Assembly: GCA_039192165.1 (NCBI GenBank)
Contig: JBCCXD010000004.1
Span: 124,001-188,000, forward strand
DNA: 64,000 nt
Source: Dinoroseobacter sp039192165
Lineage (GTDB): Bacteria > Pseudomonadota > Alphaproteobacteria > Rhodobacterales > Rhodobacteraceae
Direction: 5' to 3'
Shown here: positions 26,419 to 35,690 of the stretch, in pieces
How the letters are laid out: the number at the start of each line of letters is the position of its first letter
Position numbering within the stretch: position 1 is the first letter of the stretch
Program-made: the position numbers and the translations under genes
The notes under the pieces: generated by a model
What the model was told of the DNA's origin: nothing
Seen by the model: only the letters and a program-made list of their open reading frames with translations
Databases searched by the model: none

Positions 26419-27575
26419 CCCTTCGTCTGCCGAGATCCATTGTGGAAGACCCGAAGACCCGAAAGGTGCTCGGGACTTTTTTGGATGCCGGATACCAGGC
26501 GTTGTTCGTTGGCGGTACGGTCCGCAACGCACTGCTCGGCGTTCCGGTGACAGATGTCGACATAGCCACCGATGCGCGGCCGGAGCAGACCATTCAGCTG
26601 GCCGAAGCCGCGGGTTTGCGCGCGGTCCCGACCGGGATCGCGCATGGCACGGTCACTTTGGTCATAGAGGGCGATCCCTTTGAGGTCACAACTTTCCGGC
26701 GCGATCTGCGCACCGACGGGCGGCACGCCGAAGTCGCCTTTTCGCAGGATGTGGCAGAGGATGCGGCGCGGCGGGATTTTACGATGAACGCTCTTTATGC
26801 AGACAGCGAAGGTGCGGTTGTTGACCCTCTGAGCGGTTTGCAGGATCTGCTGGCGCGGCGCGTGCGCTTTGTCGGTACTGCAGAGAACCGTATTCGGGAG
26901 GATTATCTGCGCATCCTGCGGTTTTTTCGATTTACCGCCTGGTACGGCGACCCTGCCGAGGGAGTGGACGCCGAGGGCCTTGCCGCATGCGCGGCGCTCG
27001 CAGGCGGGATGAGCCGACTTTCGGTCGAGCGGGTTTGGGCAGAGTTGCGTAAAACCCTCGCCGCTCCGGACCCGGGTCTGGTGGTCGGGTCAATGGCGCA
27101 GGCCGGCATTCTTGCGCAATGCCTGCCGGGCACGCAGGTCGACGCGCTACCGCAGCTCTTGCATGCCGAGGCTGAAATGGGCCTGGCGGCGGATCCCTTG
27201 CGCCGCCTTGTGGCGCTGGGCGGCGATGCGCCAGAGGCAAAGCTGCGCCTGAGCCGCGCGGAAACGCGTGAGGTGCAGACACTGAGGGCCCATGTCGGGT
27301 CGGCAGACCCTCCGCTGGCTCTAGGGTTCAAACTCGGCGTATCCGCCGCGCATGACGTGGTCGCCCTTCGATTTGCCCTTTTGCAGAGCCCTTTCTCGGA
27401 ACAAATGCTGCGCGACATTCGCAGGGGCGCAGATGCCATTTTCCCAGTTCAGGCAGTGGATTTACCGGACACACTTACCGGCCCCCAGATCGGACAGGCT
27501 CTGACGCGTCTCAGGGCTGAGTGGCTGGCTAAGGACTGCCGTCCGACAAAAGCGGAGCTTCTTGGACGATTGTAA
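26415..27575 (+). CDS. CCA tRNA nucleotidyltransferase / poly(A) polymerase family
   Basis: A class II nucleotidyltransferase of 386 residues. Seen are the nucleotide-binding FVGGTVRNALLG, the metal-binding VTDVDIATDA, the EVTTFRRDLRTDGRHAEVAF motif, RRDFTMNALYAD and the RILRFFRFTAW segment. These motifs are shared by CCA-adding enzymes and PcnB-type poly(A) polymerases; the short C-terminal domain and alphaproteobacterial context favour CCA addition. ATG 26415 overlaps the preceding stop. Confidence 0.88.
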   Translation: MTLRLPRSIVEDPKTRKVLGTFLDAGYQALFVGGTVRNALLGVPVTDVDIATDARPEQTIQLAEAAGLRAVPTGIAHGTVTLVIEGDPFEVTTFRRDLRTDGRHAEVAFSQDVAEDAARRDFTMNALYADSEGAVVDPLSGLQDLLARRVRFVGTAENRIREDYLRILRFFRFTAWYGDPAEGVDAEGLAACAALAGGMSRLSVERVWAELRKTLAAPDPGLVVGSMAQAGILAQCLPGTQVDALPQLLHAEAEMGLAADPLRRLVALGGDAPEAKLRLSRAETREVQTLRAHVGSADPPLALGFKLGVSAAHDVVALRFALLQSPFSEQMLRDIRRGADAIFPVQAVDLPDTLTGPQIGQALTRLRAEWLAKDCRPTKAELLGRL

Positions 27576-27641
27576 TGCCCGGCATCATCGTGGTTTTGTG
27601 AGGCGTGTTCCCTATATTTGCAGGACAGCCAAAGGCCATCC

Positions 27642-29489
27642 ATGTTCCGTTACTTCGAAAACCTGGTGAACCCGTATGCCCCTTATACGGAGTCTGACCG
27701 ACCGCCGACCCGGCTCTGGCCGTTTCTCTGGTCGTGGTCGACCCCGTTCAGGGGTCTGTTCTGGTGGGCCGGGTTTATGTCGGTACTGGTGGCAACCGTT
27801 GAAATCGGACTGATCTACTACATGGGCCGGATCGTTGACCTTCTGTCTTCGAGCGACCGGCAGAGTATTTGGACGGACCATGGGCTTGAACTTATTGGTG
27901 TCGGAGTGTTTCTCCTCGTCCTCAGGCCGGCGCTTCAGACGCTTGATGTGCTCTTGCTGAACAATGCGATTCTTCCCAATTATGGGACTCTGTTTCGTTG
28001 GCGTGCGCACAAACAGGTTTTGCGTCAATCGGTTGGCTGGTTCGAGAACGACTTTGCTGGGCGCATCGCCAACCGGATCATGCAAACACCACCGGCTGCG
28101 GGCGAAGCCGCATTTCAGGTCTTCGACGCGTTGAGCTTTGCGCTCGCCTATCTGGTTGGTGCAGCGATCCTTCTGTCACAGGCCGACCCGCGGCTTGCCG
28201 TACCGCTTCTGATCTGGTTTGCGCTTTATCTCTGGCTGGTGCGCTGGACAATTTTGCGAATAGGGCCCGCGTCTCAGGCAGCGTCAGATGCGAGGTCAGA
28301 AGTAACCGGGCGTGTGGTTGACAGCTACACCAATATCCATGCCGTCAAACTTTTCGCGCACCACGACAGCGAACTGGAATACGCCAAGACCTCGATCGAG
28401 AGGGCGCGCCAGACCTTTTTGAAAGAGATGCGCATCTTCACGATTATGGATATCGCGCTCGTGGTGCTGAACGGATTGCTTATCGTCGGCGTTGTCGGCT
28501 GGGCGGTCGTTTTGTGGGGGCAGGGGCTCGCCAGCGTTGGCGTCGTCGCGGCGGCGACTGCGCTCACACTTCGGTTGAACGCGATGACCGGCTGGATCAT
28601 GTGGGCGGTCTCCAGCTTTTTCCGGAACCTCGGTGTCATCAGGGAGGGGATGGAGACGATTGCTCAACCGATCACGTTGACTGATGCGCCAGACGCGCGG
28701 CCGCTGGAGTTCAAAGCTGGCGAGATCGCGCTTCGTGATGTCTCGCACCACTATGGCCAGGGCGCGGGAGGGCTCGATCACATCACGCTCACCCTGCGGC
28801 CCGGCGAGAGGGTTGGTCTGGTTGGTCGCTCCGGAGCCGGCAAATCGACCTTGGTCAAACTGGTCCTGCGCTTCTATGACCCCGATGGCGGGACGATCGA
28901 GATTGACGGGCACGACATCAGCAAGATCACTCAGGATAGTCTGCGCGCGCAGATCGGCATGGTGCAGCAGGACAGCGCGCTTCTGCATCGATCGGTAAGC
29001 GACAATATCGTTTACGGACGCCCGGATGCTTCCGAAGCCGAAGTGATCGCTGCCGCAAAGCGGGCCGAAGCGCATGATTTCATTCTTGGTCTGCGCGATC
29101 CGCAAGGACGCGAAGGTTATGCGGCCCATGTCGGCGAACGCGGGGTGAAGCTTTCTGGCGGTCAGCGGCAACGGATCGCCCTTGCGCGTGTCATTCTCAA
29201 GGATGCTCCGATCCTTGTGCTGGACGAGGCAACTTCGGCGCTCGATTCCGAGGTTGAGGCGGCTATCCAGGACACGCTCTATGGTGTGATGGAGGGCAAG
29301 ACGGTGATTGCCATTGCGCACCGGCTGTCCACAATCGCTCATATGGACCGGATTCTCGTTTTGGACGAAGGACGTGTTGTGGAAGACGGCACGCACGACT
29401 CGCTGCTTGCGCGGGCGGGTATCTATGCGGGGTTCTGGGCACGCCAGTCCGGCGGCTTCATCGGTACAGCGTCTGAGGCGGCCGAATGA
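27642..29489 (+). CDS. ABC exporter half-transporter (membrane and ATPase domains fused), first of a pair
   Basis: A 615-residue protein with an N-terminal six-helix exporter domain followed by an ATPase domain: Walker A GRSGAGKS, Q-loop GMVQQDSAL, signature LSGGQRQRIALAR, Walker B ILVLDEATSALD and the IAHRLSTI H-loop. ATG 27642 was chosen over a TTG at 27618 (AAAGG nearby). The next gene encodes a similar protein and overlaps by 4 bases, so a heterodimeric exporter is likely. The cargo cannot be inferred; lipid or peptide export are common for this family. Confidence 0.9.
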   Translation: MFRYFENLVNPYAPYTESDRPPTRLWPFLWSWSTPFRGLFWWAGFMSVLVATVEIGLIYYMGRIVDLLSSSDRQSIWTDHGLELIGVGVFLLVLRPALQTLDVLLLNNAILPNYGTLFRWRAHKQVLRQSVGWFENDFAGRIANRIMQTPPAAGEAAFQVFDALSFALAYLVGAAILLSQADPRLAVPLLIWFALYLWLVRWTILRIGPASQAASDARSEVTGRVVDSYTNIHAVKLFAHHDSELEYAKTSIERARQTFLKEMRIFTIMDIALVVLNGLLIVGVVGWAVVLWGQGLASVGVVAAATALTLRLNAMTGWIMWAVSSFFRNLGVIREGMETIAQPITLTDAPDARPLEFKAGEIALRDVSHHYGQGAGGLDHITLTLRPGERVGLVGRSGAGKSTLVKLVLRFYDPDGGTIEIDGHDISKITQDSLRAQIGMVQQDSALLHRSVSDNIVYGRPDASEAEVIAAAKRAEAHDFILGLRDPQGREGYAAHVGERGVKLSGGQRQRIALARVILKDAPILVLDEATSALDSEVEAAIQDTLYGVMEGKTVIAIAHRLSTIAHMDRILVLDEGRVVEDGTHDSLLARAGIYAGFWARQSGGFIGTASEAAE

Positions 29490-31321
29490 TCAAAATTGGG
29501 AACCTGATTGACGCGTTTCAAACCGCAGACAGTCCTCCCCCCAACGCGTTGGGGGCCTTTATGGTGTGGTGCCTGCGTGGCGCGATGCCGGTGCTGTTTG
29601 TCGCCGCGGCCATTTCGGCGGCAGCCGGCACCCTCGAAGTCTTCAGCGCGCTTGTGCTGGGTTATGTCATCGACACGGCGCTGACAGCAGGGGCGGAGGG
29701 GTTCTTTGAAGACAACATGGCCATGCTCTTGGGTGTCGTGGCCTTTTTCATTCTGCTTCGTCCAGCCATCTTCGGCCTGAGTGCTGCGGCGAACTCGATC
29801 GTTGTTCAGCCAAATATCAACCCGTTGGTCTTGTCACGGCTGAACCGGTGGACACTGGGGCAATCAGTCAGCTTTTTCGACAATGATTTTGCAGGGCGAA
29901 TTGCCCAGAAACAGATGCAAACGGCGCGCGCGGTCACGGATGTGACGTCCGAACTGATCAACGTGGTCGCCTTTGCGCTTGCGTCCATCGTGGGCTCGGC
30001 GCTGTTGCTGATCTCGATCGATGGGCGGATCGCCGCGGCGCTGGCGCTCTGGTTCATAGGCTATTTGCTTTTGATTCGGTTTTTCCTGCCGCGCGTGCGC
30101 AAGCGTTCGGCGGCGCGTGCGGGAGCGCGTGCAATGGTATCCGGGCAGGTCGTTGATACGGTAACCAACATCAAAACGGTCAAATTGTTCGGGCATTCGG
30201 CGTTCGAGGACCGCGCCGCATTGGACGCGATGGACGTCTTTCGCGACAGGGCGTTGGAGTTTGGGGTTCTCGCGTCCGCCTTCCGTTTCTCACTGATGAC
30301 GGTGGCTGGCGTGCTTCCGGTTCTGCTTATTGGCGGCACTCTGATGCTGTGGTCGCAGGGCGTCGCGACCCCGGGCGACATTGCAGCAGCCGGTACAATT
30401 GCCATACGGATCGCGCAAATGACCGGCTGGGTGAGTTTCACTCTTATGGCCATCTACGCGAATGTTGGCGAGATCGAGGATGGGATGCGGACTTTGACTG
30501 TGCCCCACGAGCTGACAGACGCCCCCAAGGCACAGGAACTGAGCGCGGCGCGGGGACATATCCAGTTCGACGATGTGTCTTTCATGTACGGACGGGAAGC
30601 GGGCGGCGTATCGCATGTTTCACTCGATGTACCACCAGGTCAGAAGCTGGGTCTGGTCGGGGCCTCGGGTGCCGGGAAATCGACCATGACCGGACTGCTG
30701 TTGCGACTGCATGATACCGAAAAGGGTCGCGTCCTGATCGACGGAAAGGACGTCCGTGACCTGACGCAGGACAGCTTGCGCAGGCAGATTTCGATGGTCA
30801 CGCAGGAAACTGCGATGTTCAACCGCTCCGCGCGCGAAAATATCCTCTACGGAAAGCCCGACGCAACGGAGGCCGAAATGATCGCGGCAGCTGAGCGGGC
30901 TGAAGCGCATGAGTTCATTCTGGGCCTGAGGGACCACCTGGGGCGCGAAGCCTACGATGCCCATCTGGGGGAACGGGGTGTGAAACTGTCGGGTGGTCAG
31001 CGACAGCGCATAGCGCTTGCCCGCGCTATCCTGAAGGACGCGCCCATCCTGGTGCTGGATGAGGCGACCTCTGCGCTCGATTCCGAGGTGGAAGCGGCGA
31101 TCCAGGATGCGCTTGACTGCATCATGGAAGGAAAGACCGTGATCGCCATCGCGCACAGGCTTTCGACCATTGCCAGAATGGACCGGATCGTGGTCTTGGA
31201 CGACGGCCGTGTGGTTGAGGATGGCACGCACGATCAGCTTCTGGCGGCCGGTGGGCTTTATGCGCGCTACTGGCAGCGGCAATCGGGGGGCTTTATCGGC
31301 TTGATGGAGGCAGCGGAATAG
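29486..31321 (+). CDS. ABC exporter half-transporter, second of a pair
   Basis: A 611-residue exporter half-transporter paralogous to its upstream neighbour. The ATPase domain has Walker A GASGAGKS, Q-loop MVTQETAMF, LSGGQRQRIALARAILKDAP, Walker B and IAHRLSTIARMDRIVVLDDGR. Both catalytic sites look intact in both proteins, unlike degenerate-site heterodimers. The end of each protein (WARQSGGFIG / WQRQSGGFIG) is nearly identical, evidence of tandem duplication. ATGA overlap with the first gene. Confidence 0.9.
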   Translation: MIKIGNLIDAFQTADSPPPNALGAFMVWCLRGAMPVLFVAAAISAAAGTLEVFSALVLGYVIDTALTAGAEGFFEDNMAMLLGVVAFFILLRPAIFGLSAAANSIVVQPNINPLVLSRLNRWTLGQSVSFFDNDFAGRIAQKQMQTARAVTDVTSELINVVAFALASIVGSALLLISIDGRIAAALALWFIGYLLLIRFFLPRVRKRSAARAGARAMVSGQVVDTVTNIKTVKLFGHSAFEDRAALDAMDVFRDRALEFGVLASAFRFSLMTVAGVLPVLLIGGTLMLWSQGVATPGDIAAAGTIAIRIAQMTGWVSFTLMAIYANVGEIEDGMRTLTVPHELTDAPKAQELSAARGHIQFDDVSFMYGREAGGVSHVSLDVPPGQKLGLVGASGAGKSTMTGLLLRLHDTEKGRVLIDGKDVRDLTQDSLRRQISMVTQETAMFNRSARENILYGKPDATEAEMIAAAERAEAHEFILGLRDHLGREAYDAHLGERGVKLSGGQRQRIALARAILKDAPILVLDEATSALDSEVEAAIQDALDCIMEGKTVIAIAHRLSTIARMDRIVVLDDGRVVEDGTHDQLLAAGGLYARYWQRQSGGFIGLMEAAE

Positions 31322-31356
31322 GTGCCTGTCTGCCACGGCATCTGGAAAACGCGGGC

Positions 31357-32589
31357 ATGAGCACTTCGATCCGGATAGAACGACTCGGAATGCGCGGCGA
31401 TGGGATCGCTGAGGGTCCGATCTATGCTGCCCGGACGCTACCGGGTGAGGTCGTTTCGGGCGAGGTGGTCGATGGCCGCCTCGCAGCACCCAAGATCGTA
31501 ACGCCTTCGGACCAACGGGTGAAAGCCTCCTGTGTGCATTATGCCCGTTGCGGGGGCTGCGCCCTTTTGCACGCGCATGACGATTTCGTTGCCGACTGGA
31601 AACAGGGTGTCGTCGCCGCGGCCTTGCGCGCGCAGGGCATGGAGGCTCCGTTTCTTCCCCTTGCGACATCGCCGCCTGGCTCGCGTCGACGGGCGACATT
31701 CGCGGGCCGTCGGCTTAAAAAGGGTGCGGTCGTTGGGTTTCACACTCGCGCAAGCGACACCGTGATCGATGTCTCGGAGTGTAAGGTTGTGACGCCGGCA
31801 CTTTCGAGCCTTCAAGCCAGGCTGGACGCGTTCGTAGTGCTGCTTGGGTCGCGGAAAGGCGAGATGTCTTTTGCAGCGACCCAGTCTGAGTGTGGGATTG
31901 ATTTGGACATACGCGGGGGGAAAACTCCGGAACCGGCGCAGACACAGCAGCTGGCGGCGCTTGCGCACCAGATCGGTCTCGCGCGGCTCAGTCTTGAGGG
32001 CGAGATTGAAATCACTTTGCGCCCGCCGGCGCTGACATTCGGTGGAGCGCAGGTTGTACCGCCGCCTGGCGCATTCCTGCAGGCCACCGCCGCCGGCGAG
32101 GAAGCGCTTGTCTCTGCCGTGTCCGAAGCGGTCGGCGACGCTGTGGCAATAACGGATCTGTTTGCCGGATGCGGAACCTTTGCCTTGCCGCTGGCGGCGC
32201 ATGCGGAGGTTCATGCCGTTGAAGGGGACGCTGCCATGCTGGCGGCGCTAGATGCAGGCTGGCGCCATTCAAAAGGTTTGTCTCGTGTAACCACGGAAGT
32301 GCGTGATCTATTTCGTCGGCCGCTGCTGCCGGATGAGCTCGCGCGGGCAGAGGCTGTTGTAATCGATCCGCCTCGCGCCGGAGCAGAGGCGCAGATGGTG
32401 CAGCTTGCGCAAGCGCGCGTACCTCGGATCGCGGCTGTTTCCTGCAATCCGGTCACATTCGCGCGCGATGCAAAACTGCTCACAACGGCAGGGTATCGCC
32501 TGAACTGGGTGCGGGTGGTCGATCAATTTCGATGGTCATCTCATGTGGAGCTTGCCGCGAGCCTATCTCTTGCCCATATCCCTGCCTAA
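31357..32589 (+). CDS. 23S rRNA (uracil-5-)-methyltransferase, RlmD/RumA-like
   Basis: A 410-residue SAM-dependent RNA m5U methyltransferase. An N-terminal TRAM-like strand region (RIERLGMRGDGIAE, VSGEVV) precedes a cysteine cluster (CVHYARCGGCALLHA) expected to bind an iron-sulfur cluster. The catalytic part has DLFAGCGTFALPLA (SAM binding), VIDPPRAGA and the nucleophile cysteine in SCNPVTFARD. Whether it is RlmD or another m5U enzyme cannot be decided from sequence. The gene end overlaps nothing; the channel gene starts 19 bases on. Confidence 0.88.
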   Translation: MSTSIRIERLGMRGDGIAEGPIYAARTLPGEVVSGEVVDGRLAAPKIVTPSDQRVKASCVHYARCGGCALLHAHDDFVADWKQGVVAAALRAQGMEAPFLPLATSPPGSRRRATFAGRRLKKGAVVGFHTRASDTVIDVSECKVVTPALSSLQARLDAFVVLLGSRKGEMSFAATQSECGIDLDIRGGKTPEPAQTQQLAALAHQIGLARLSLEGEIEITLRPPALTFGGAQVVPPPGAFLQATAAGEEALVSAVSEAVGDAVAITDLFAGCGTFALPLAAHAEVHAVEGDAAMLAALDAGWRHSKGLSRVTTEVRDLFRRPLLPDELARAEAVVIDPPRAGAEAQMVQLAQARVPRIAAVSCNPVTFARDAKLLTTAGYRLNWVRVVDQFRWSSHVELAASLSLAHIPA

Positions 32590-32608
32590 ACACGGGGAAT
32601 TCCAGTAT

Positions 32609-33403
32609 ATGACTGCCTTGCGCGCACGCCTCGCTGAGTGGATCGAAAGCCCAAAGGTCCGGTTCAGCATCATCGGTGTCATTATTTTCAACGCAATTCT
32701 TCTGGGCATGGAGACGTCGCCCGCGCTCATGGAGGTCTGGGGGCCGCTGATTGTATCGCTCGATCAGGCCTGTCTTGCGATATTTGTGGTGGAGCTGTCG
32801 ATTAAGCTTTTTGCGTTTGGGCCCCGGTTCTTCCGTTCGGGCTGGAATGTGTTTGACCTTGGAATTGTAGGCATCGCATTGGTGCCCGCGGCACAGGGCT
32901 TCTCGGTCTTGCGGGCGCTGCGTATTCTGCGCGTCTTGCGGGTCATCTCTGTCGCGCCCCGCCTGCGGCGCGTGGTTGAAGGGTTCATCACGGCTCTGCC
33001 CGGAATGGGGTCCGTCTTCCTGCTGATGGCCATCATCTTCTATATTGGTGCTGTCATCGCGACGAAGCTTTTCGGGGCGAGTTTCCCCGACTGGTTCGGA
33101 GACCTTGGTCGTTCCGCCTATTCGCTGTTTCAGATCATGACACTTGAGTCCTGGTCGATGGGGATCGTCCGTCCGGTGATGGAGGTCTACCCCTATGCCT
33201 GGATCTTTTTTGTGCCTTTCATCATGGTGACGACTTTTGCGGTGGTGAACCTGCTCGTGGGCCTGATTGTGAACTCGATGCAGGATGCCCACGCCGAGGA
33301 AACCAACGCTGCGACGGATGCCTACAGGGACGAGGTTCTGGCCAGACTGGCGACGATTGAGGCCCAGTTAGGAGAATCTGAACGCGCCGCTGCGAAAAAG
33401 TGA
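32609..33403 (+). CDS. bacterial voltage-gated sodium channel (NaChBac/BacNav family)
   Basis: A 264-residue six-helix channel subunit. The voltage sensor S4 runs RALRILRVLRVISVAPRLRR (residues 102-121) with a regular arginine every third position. The pore loop has TLESWSM (178-184), the sodium-selective TLESW filter of this family, followed by S6 and a C-terminal coiled-coil tail (DEVLARLATIEAQLGESERA). Homotetramers in the inner membrane are expected. The same filter type is known from marine Rhodobacterales. ATG 32609 is the first start that leaves the S1 helix intact. Confidence 0.92.
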   Translation: MTALRARLAEWIESPKVRFSIIGVIIFNAILLGMETSPALMEVWGPLIVSLDQACLAIFVVELSIKLFAFGPRFFRSGWNVFDLGIVGIALVPAAQGFSVLRALRILRVLRVISVAPRLRRVVEGFITALPGMGSVFLLMAIIFYIGAVIATKLFGASFPDWFGDLGRSAYSLFQIMTLESWSMGIVRPVMEVYPYAWIFFVPFIMVTTFAVVNLLVGLIVNSMQDAHAEETNAATDAYRDEVLARLATIEAQLGESERAAAKK

Positions 33404-33489
33404 TGGAAAGTTGGCTATCCGGGCGGGCCGTTGTGTGGCATTGTCTCGCAAAAGCCAAACAAGGCACTCAAAAAAAGGCGATCGAGCAG

Positions 33490-33984
33490 ATGAAACGCCG
33501 ACTGTTTATTTTCACAGCGCTTCTGGCGCCACTTGCAGCGTGTTCCGACAAGTTCCGAACCTATGATGGGCCGGAGGTGACGCGGATCGTCGTTATGAAA
33601 GACGACCGGCGTATGTACCTGCTGAACGACAAGGACATTCTGCGGGCTTTTGAAATAGAGCTTGGGTTTGCGCCCGAGGGCGACAAGCAGGTCGAAGGTG
33701 ACGGAAAGACGCCAGAGGGGCGGTACTTTATCGATCGCCGGAACCCGAACAGCAGCTTCCATCTATCCCTTGGGATTTCGTACCCCAACCAATTTGATAT
33801 CGCCGAGGCTTCCGCGCTGGGCCAGAGTCCAGGCGGGGACATCTTCATCCACGGACAACCGAACAAGACCGGACCGCGAACGGAAGAAAACTGGACTGCG
33901 GGCTGTATCGCCGTAACCAATCGCGAAATGGAAGACATTTATGCGATGGTCCGGAACGGCACACCGATTGATATCTTTCCCTGA
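33490..33984 (+). CDS. L,D-transpeptidase (YkuD) lipoprotein
   Basis: A 164-residue envelope protein. The N-terminus is a lipoprotein signal (MKRRLFIFTALLAPLAAC, lipobox LAAC), so it should be anchored to a membrane. The YkuD domain has HGQPNKTG and the catalytic WTAGCIAV cysteine motif, with the KTPEGRY substrate strand. Such enzymes make 3-3 cross-links in peptidoglycan or attach proteins to it; short versions may instead be involved in other periplasmic chemistry. Start ATG 33490; the frame is open upstream to 33400 but lacks a signal there. Confidence 0.88.
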   Translation: MKRRLFIFTALLAPLAACSDKFRTYDGPEVTRIVVMKDDRRMYLLNDKDILRAFEIELGFAPEGDKQVEGDGKTPEGRYFIDRRNPNSSFHLSLGISYPNQFDIAEASALGQSPGGDIFIHGQPNKTGPRTEENWTAGCIAVTNREMEDIYAMVRNGTPIDIFP

Positions 33985-34006
33985 TTCTGTTCCGGGCTCA
34001 TGCCAC

Positions 34007-34561
34007 TTAGTTTGTAAGGGCTGTATCGGTCACCGGACTGGACGCCCCTGTGACAAGGGTCCACCAGAGCTTGCCGTTGGGTTCCTGATACCAGGCAAAG
34101 CCCATATCTTCGGCGCTGGCATCGAGAATTACCTCGCGGCTTGCGGGTTCTTCCATCCAGGCGGCAAGCGTTTCGAGTTCCGTTTCGAAGGTTTCTGAGA
34201 TCAACTCCCCACGCATCCCACCGGGATATCCGGCACGGGTCACCCGCTCAATCGGGCTCGACCCGTCCGAGCCGAAGTGCCACGGTCGGTTCTGGACGGC
34301 CATGTCACGTGAGTGGGTTGCGGCCGCAGCGGTGAGTTCCGAGTTCAGCCTGAGCGCTTGCGCGCCCGAGGCTTGTCGCAGGGCATTGACCGAGTCGAGC
34401 ATCGTAAACGGAATTCGCGCTTCGTCGCGGGAACTGATGTTGTAGACACGCGGCAGCGGTTTGCCGTCTGGGCCCAACGCGGGTGGTGCAGGTGTGGTAC
34501 AGGCCACAAGAACTGCCGGCAAAATCAAAAGCACTAGCGTTTTGAATAATCGCACCATCAT
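34007..34561 (-). CDS. CAP/SCP domain lipoprotein
   Basis: A 184-residue protein starting at ATG 34561 (GAGGG six bases upstream). The first residues are a lipoprotein signal (MMVRLFKTLVLLILPAVLVAC). The rest is a CAP (cysteine-rich secretory protein/YkwD-like) domain: NALRQASGAQALRLNSEL, ATHSRDMAVQNRPWHFG, GELISETFETELETLAAWMEEPASREVILD and FAWYQEPNGKLWWTLVTG. The biochemical role of bacterial CAP proteins is mostly unknown. It is flanked by two L,D-transpeptidase genes, which hints at cell-wall work. Confidence 0.87.
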   Translation of the reverse strand: MMVRLFKTLVLLILPAVLVACTTPAPPALGPDGKPLPRVYNISSRDEARIPFTMLDSVNALRQASGAQALRLNSELTAAAATHSRDMAVQNRPWHFGSDGSSPIERVTRAGYPGGMRGELISETFETELETLAAWMEEPASREVILDASAEDMGFAWYQEPNGKLWWTLVTGASSPVTDTALTN

Positions 34562-34728
34562 GGTCTCCCTCACTCAGCCCCAACACCCCTAGCCGGGAAA
34601 TCCGCCCTCTCCAACCACCCTAGCTACAAAGACAGTTGACATCTGTTTGATTTGTGCAACGCAGTTGATCCGCGTAGGCTCTGCGCGCTGCCGCATTTGT
34701 TACCGATGCTGACCAGAGGATACTCTTG

Positions 34729-35340
34729 ATGAACAAGCTGAAGACGCCCTTTTTGAATCGCCGGAGCTTTTTGGCTTCTGCAAGCGCGGCGGCGGGTCTT
34801 GCGGGAACGCAGGGGCTCGCACAATCCAATCCGAATACAGGGTCGACGGAAGTTGAGTCTGAGATCACAGAAACGGTGCGGCGTAACGCGTCGAGTTTCC
34901 GGGCTTTGGATTGGCGCCCATATTTCTCGAACACTAGAAACGGGGCGATTCTCGTGGATATTCAGTCTCGCGCGCTTCACTGGTGGTCCGATGACCAGAC
35001 GGAGTACCGCTTGTACCCGACTTCTGTTCCTCTGACCGAAGACCTGACGCGCAAGGGGCGCACAAGCATTACCCGAAAGGTAGAAGGTCCCAGCTGGGCG
35101 CCGACTCCAGCTATGAAGAAGCGAAACCCGGAATGGCCTGATTTTATCGGACCTGGCCCCGATAACCCGATGGGAACGCATGCCATGCACCTGACATGGC
35201 AGTATTATCGTATTCACGGCACGCACGACACGCGAAAAATCGGTCGTCGTTCATCCAATGGCTGCATTGGCCTCTTCAATGAAGATATCGCTGACCTTTT
35301 CGAGCGCTCGAAGGTTGGGACACAAGTGTTGCTTATTTGA
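34729..35340 (+). CDS. Tat-exported L,D-transpeptidase (ErfK/YbiS type)
   Basis: A 203-residue protein with a twin-arginine-like signal (NRRSFLASASAAAGLAG) and a YkuD domain: HWWSDDQTEYRLYPTSVP, PDNPMGTHAMHL, the catalytic YRIHGTHDTRKIGRRSSNGCIGL with His and Cys, and the terminal VGTQVLLI. The gene starts at ATG 34729 after a TTG that would add one codon. It is divergent from the CAP lipoprotein with 167 bases between them, in which a TTGACA lies at 34636-34641 but no clear -10 follows. Confidence 0.9.
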   Translation: MNKLKTPFLNRRSFLASASAAAGLAGTQGLAQSNPNTGSTEVESEITETVRRNASSFRALDWRPYFSNTRNGAILVDIQSRALHWWSDDQTEYRLYPTSVPLTEDLTRKGRTSITRKVEGPSWAPTPAMKKRNPEWPDFIGPGPDNPMGTHAMHLTWQYYRIHGTHDTRKIGRRSSNGCIGLFNEDIADLFERSKVGTQVLLI

Positions 35341-35487
35341 CGACATTTCGCCGCTGAAGGGCGACGAATCCTCGTGTGGATTGAAAAATCAAAAACTTGC
35401 TGGTTAAAAATCGATACGAGGTACAGTCCGGAGCGCGGTGTGCGTGTCTTGGCGTGTCTAGGAAAGAGCATCTCTTTGGAGGGAACT

Positions 35488-35667
35488 ATGAAAAAACTCG
35501 CTCTCGCTGCTGTCGTATCCATCGCAGCAACCTCCGCCTTCGCTGGCGGCATGGAAGAACCCATTGTCGAAATGCCTGTTGTTGTTGAAGAAGAAGCAGC
35601 AACCACCGGCACTGGCTGGGTTGTTCCGCTTCTCGTGATTGCGGTTATCGCAGCTGCGGCAAGCTAA
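35488..35667 (+). CDS. small exported protein with C-terminal hydrophobic helix (59 residues)
   Basis: Starts at ATG 35488 with GGAGGGA upstream. Residues 1-19 are a clear signal peptide (MKKLALAAVVSIAATSAFA); a short acidic segment (EEPIVEMPVVVEEEAA) follows, and the end is a hydrophobic helix (GWVVPLLVIAVIAAAAS). No family name is known to me, but similar tiny proteins occur near hemH in related genomes as far as I recall. It is flanked by its own leader (35341-35487) and a strong terminator at 35691-35719, so it is transcribed alone and probably abundantly. Confidence 0.75.
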   Translation: MKKLALAAVVSIAATSAFAGGMEEPIVEMPVVVEEEAATTGTGWVVPLLVIAVIAAAAS

Positions 35668-35690
35668 GACGCGACAAACTACAGTTTAGG

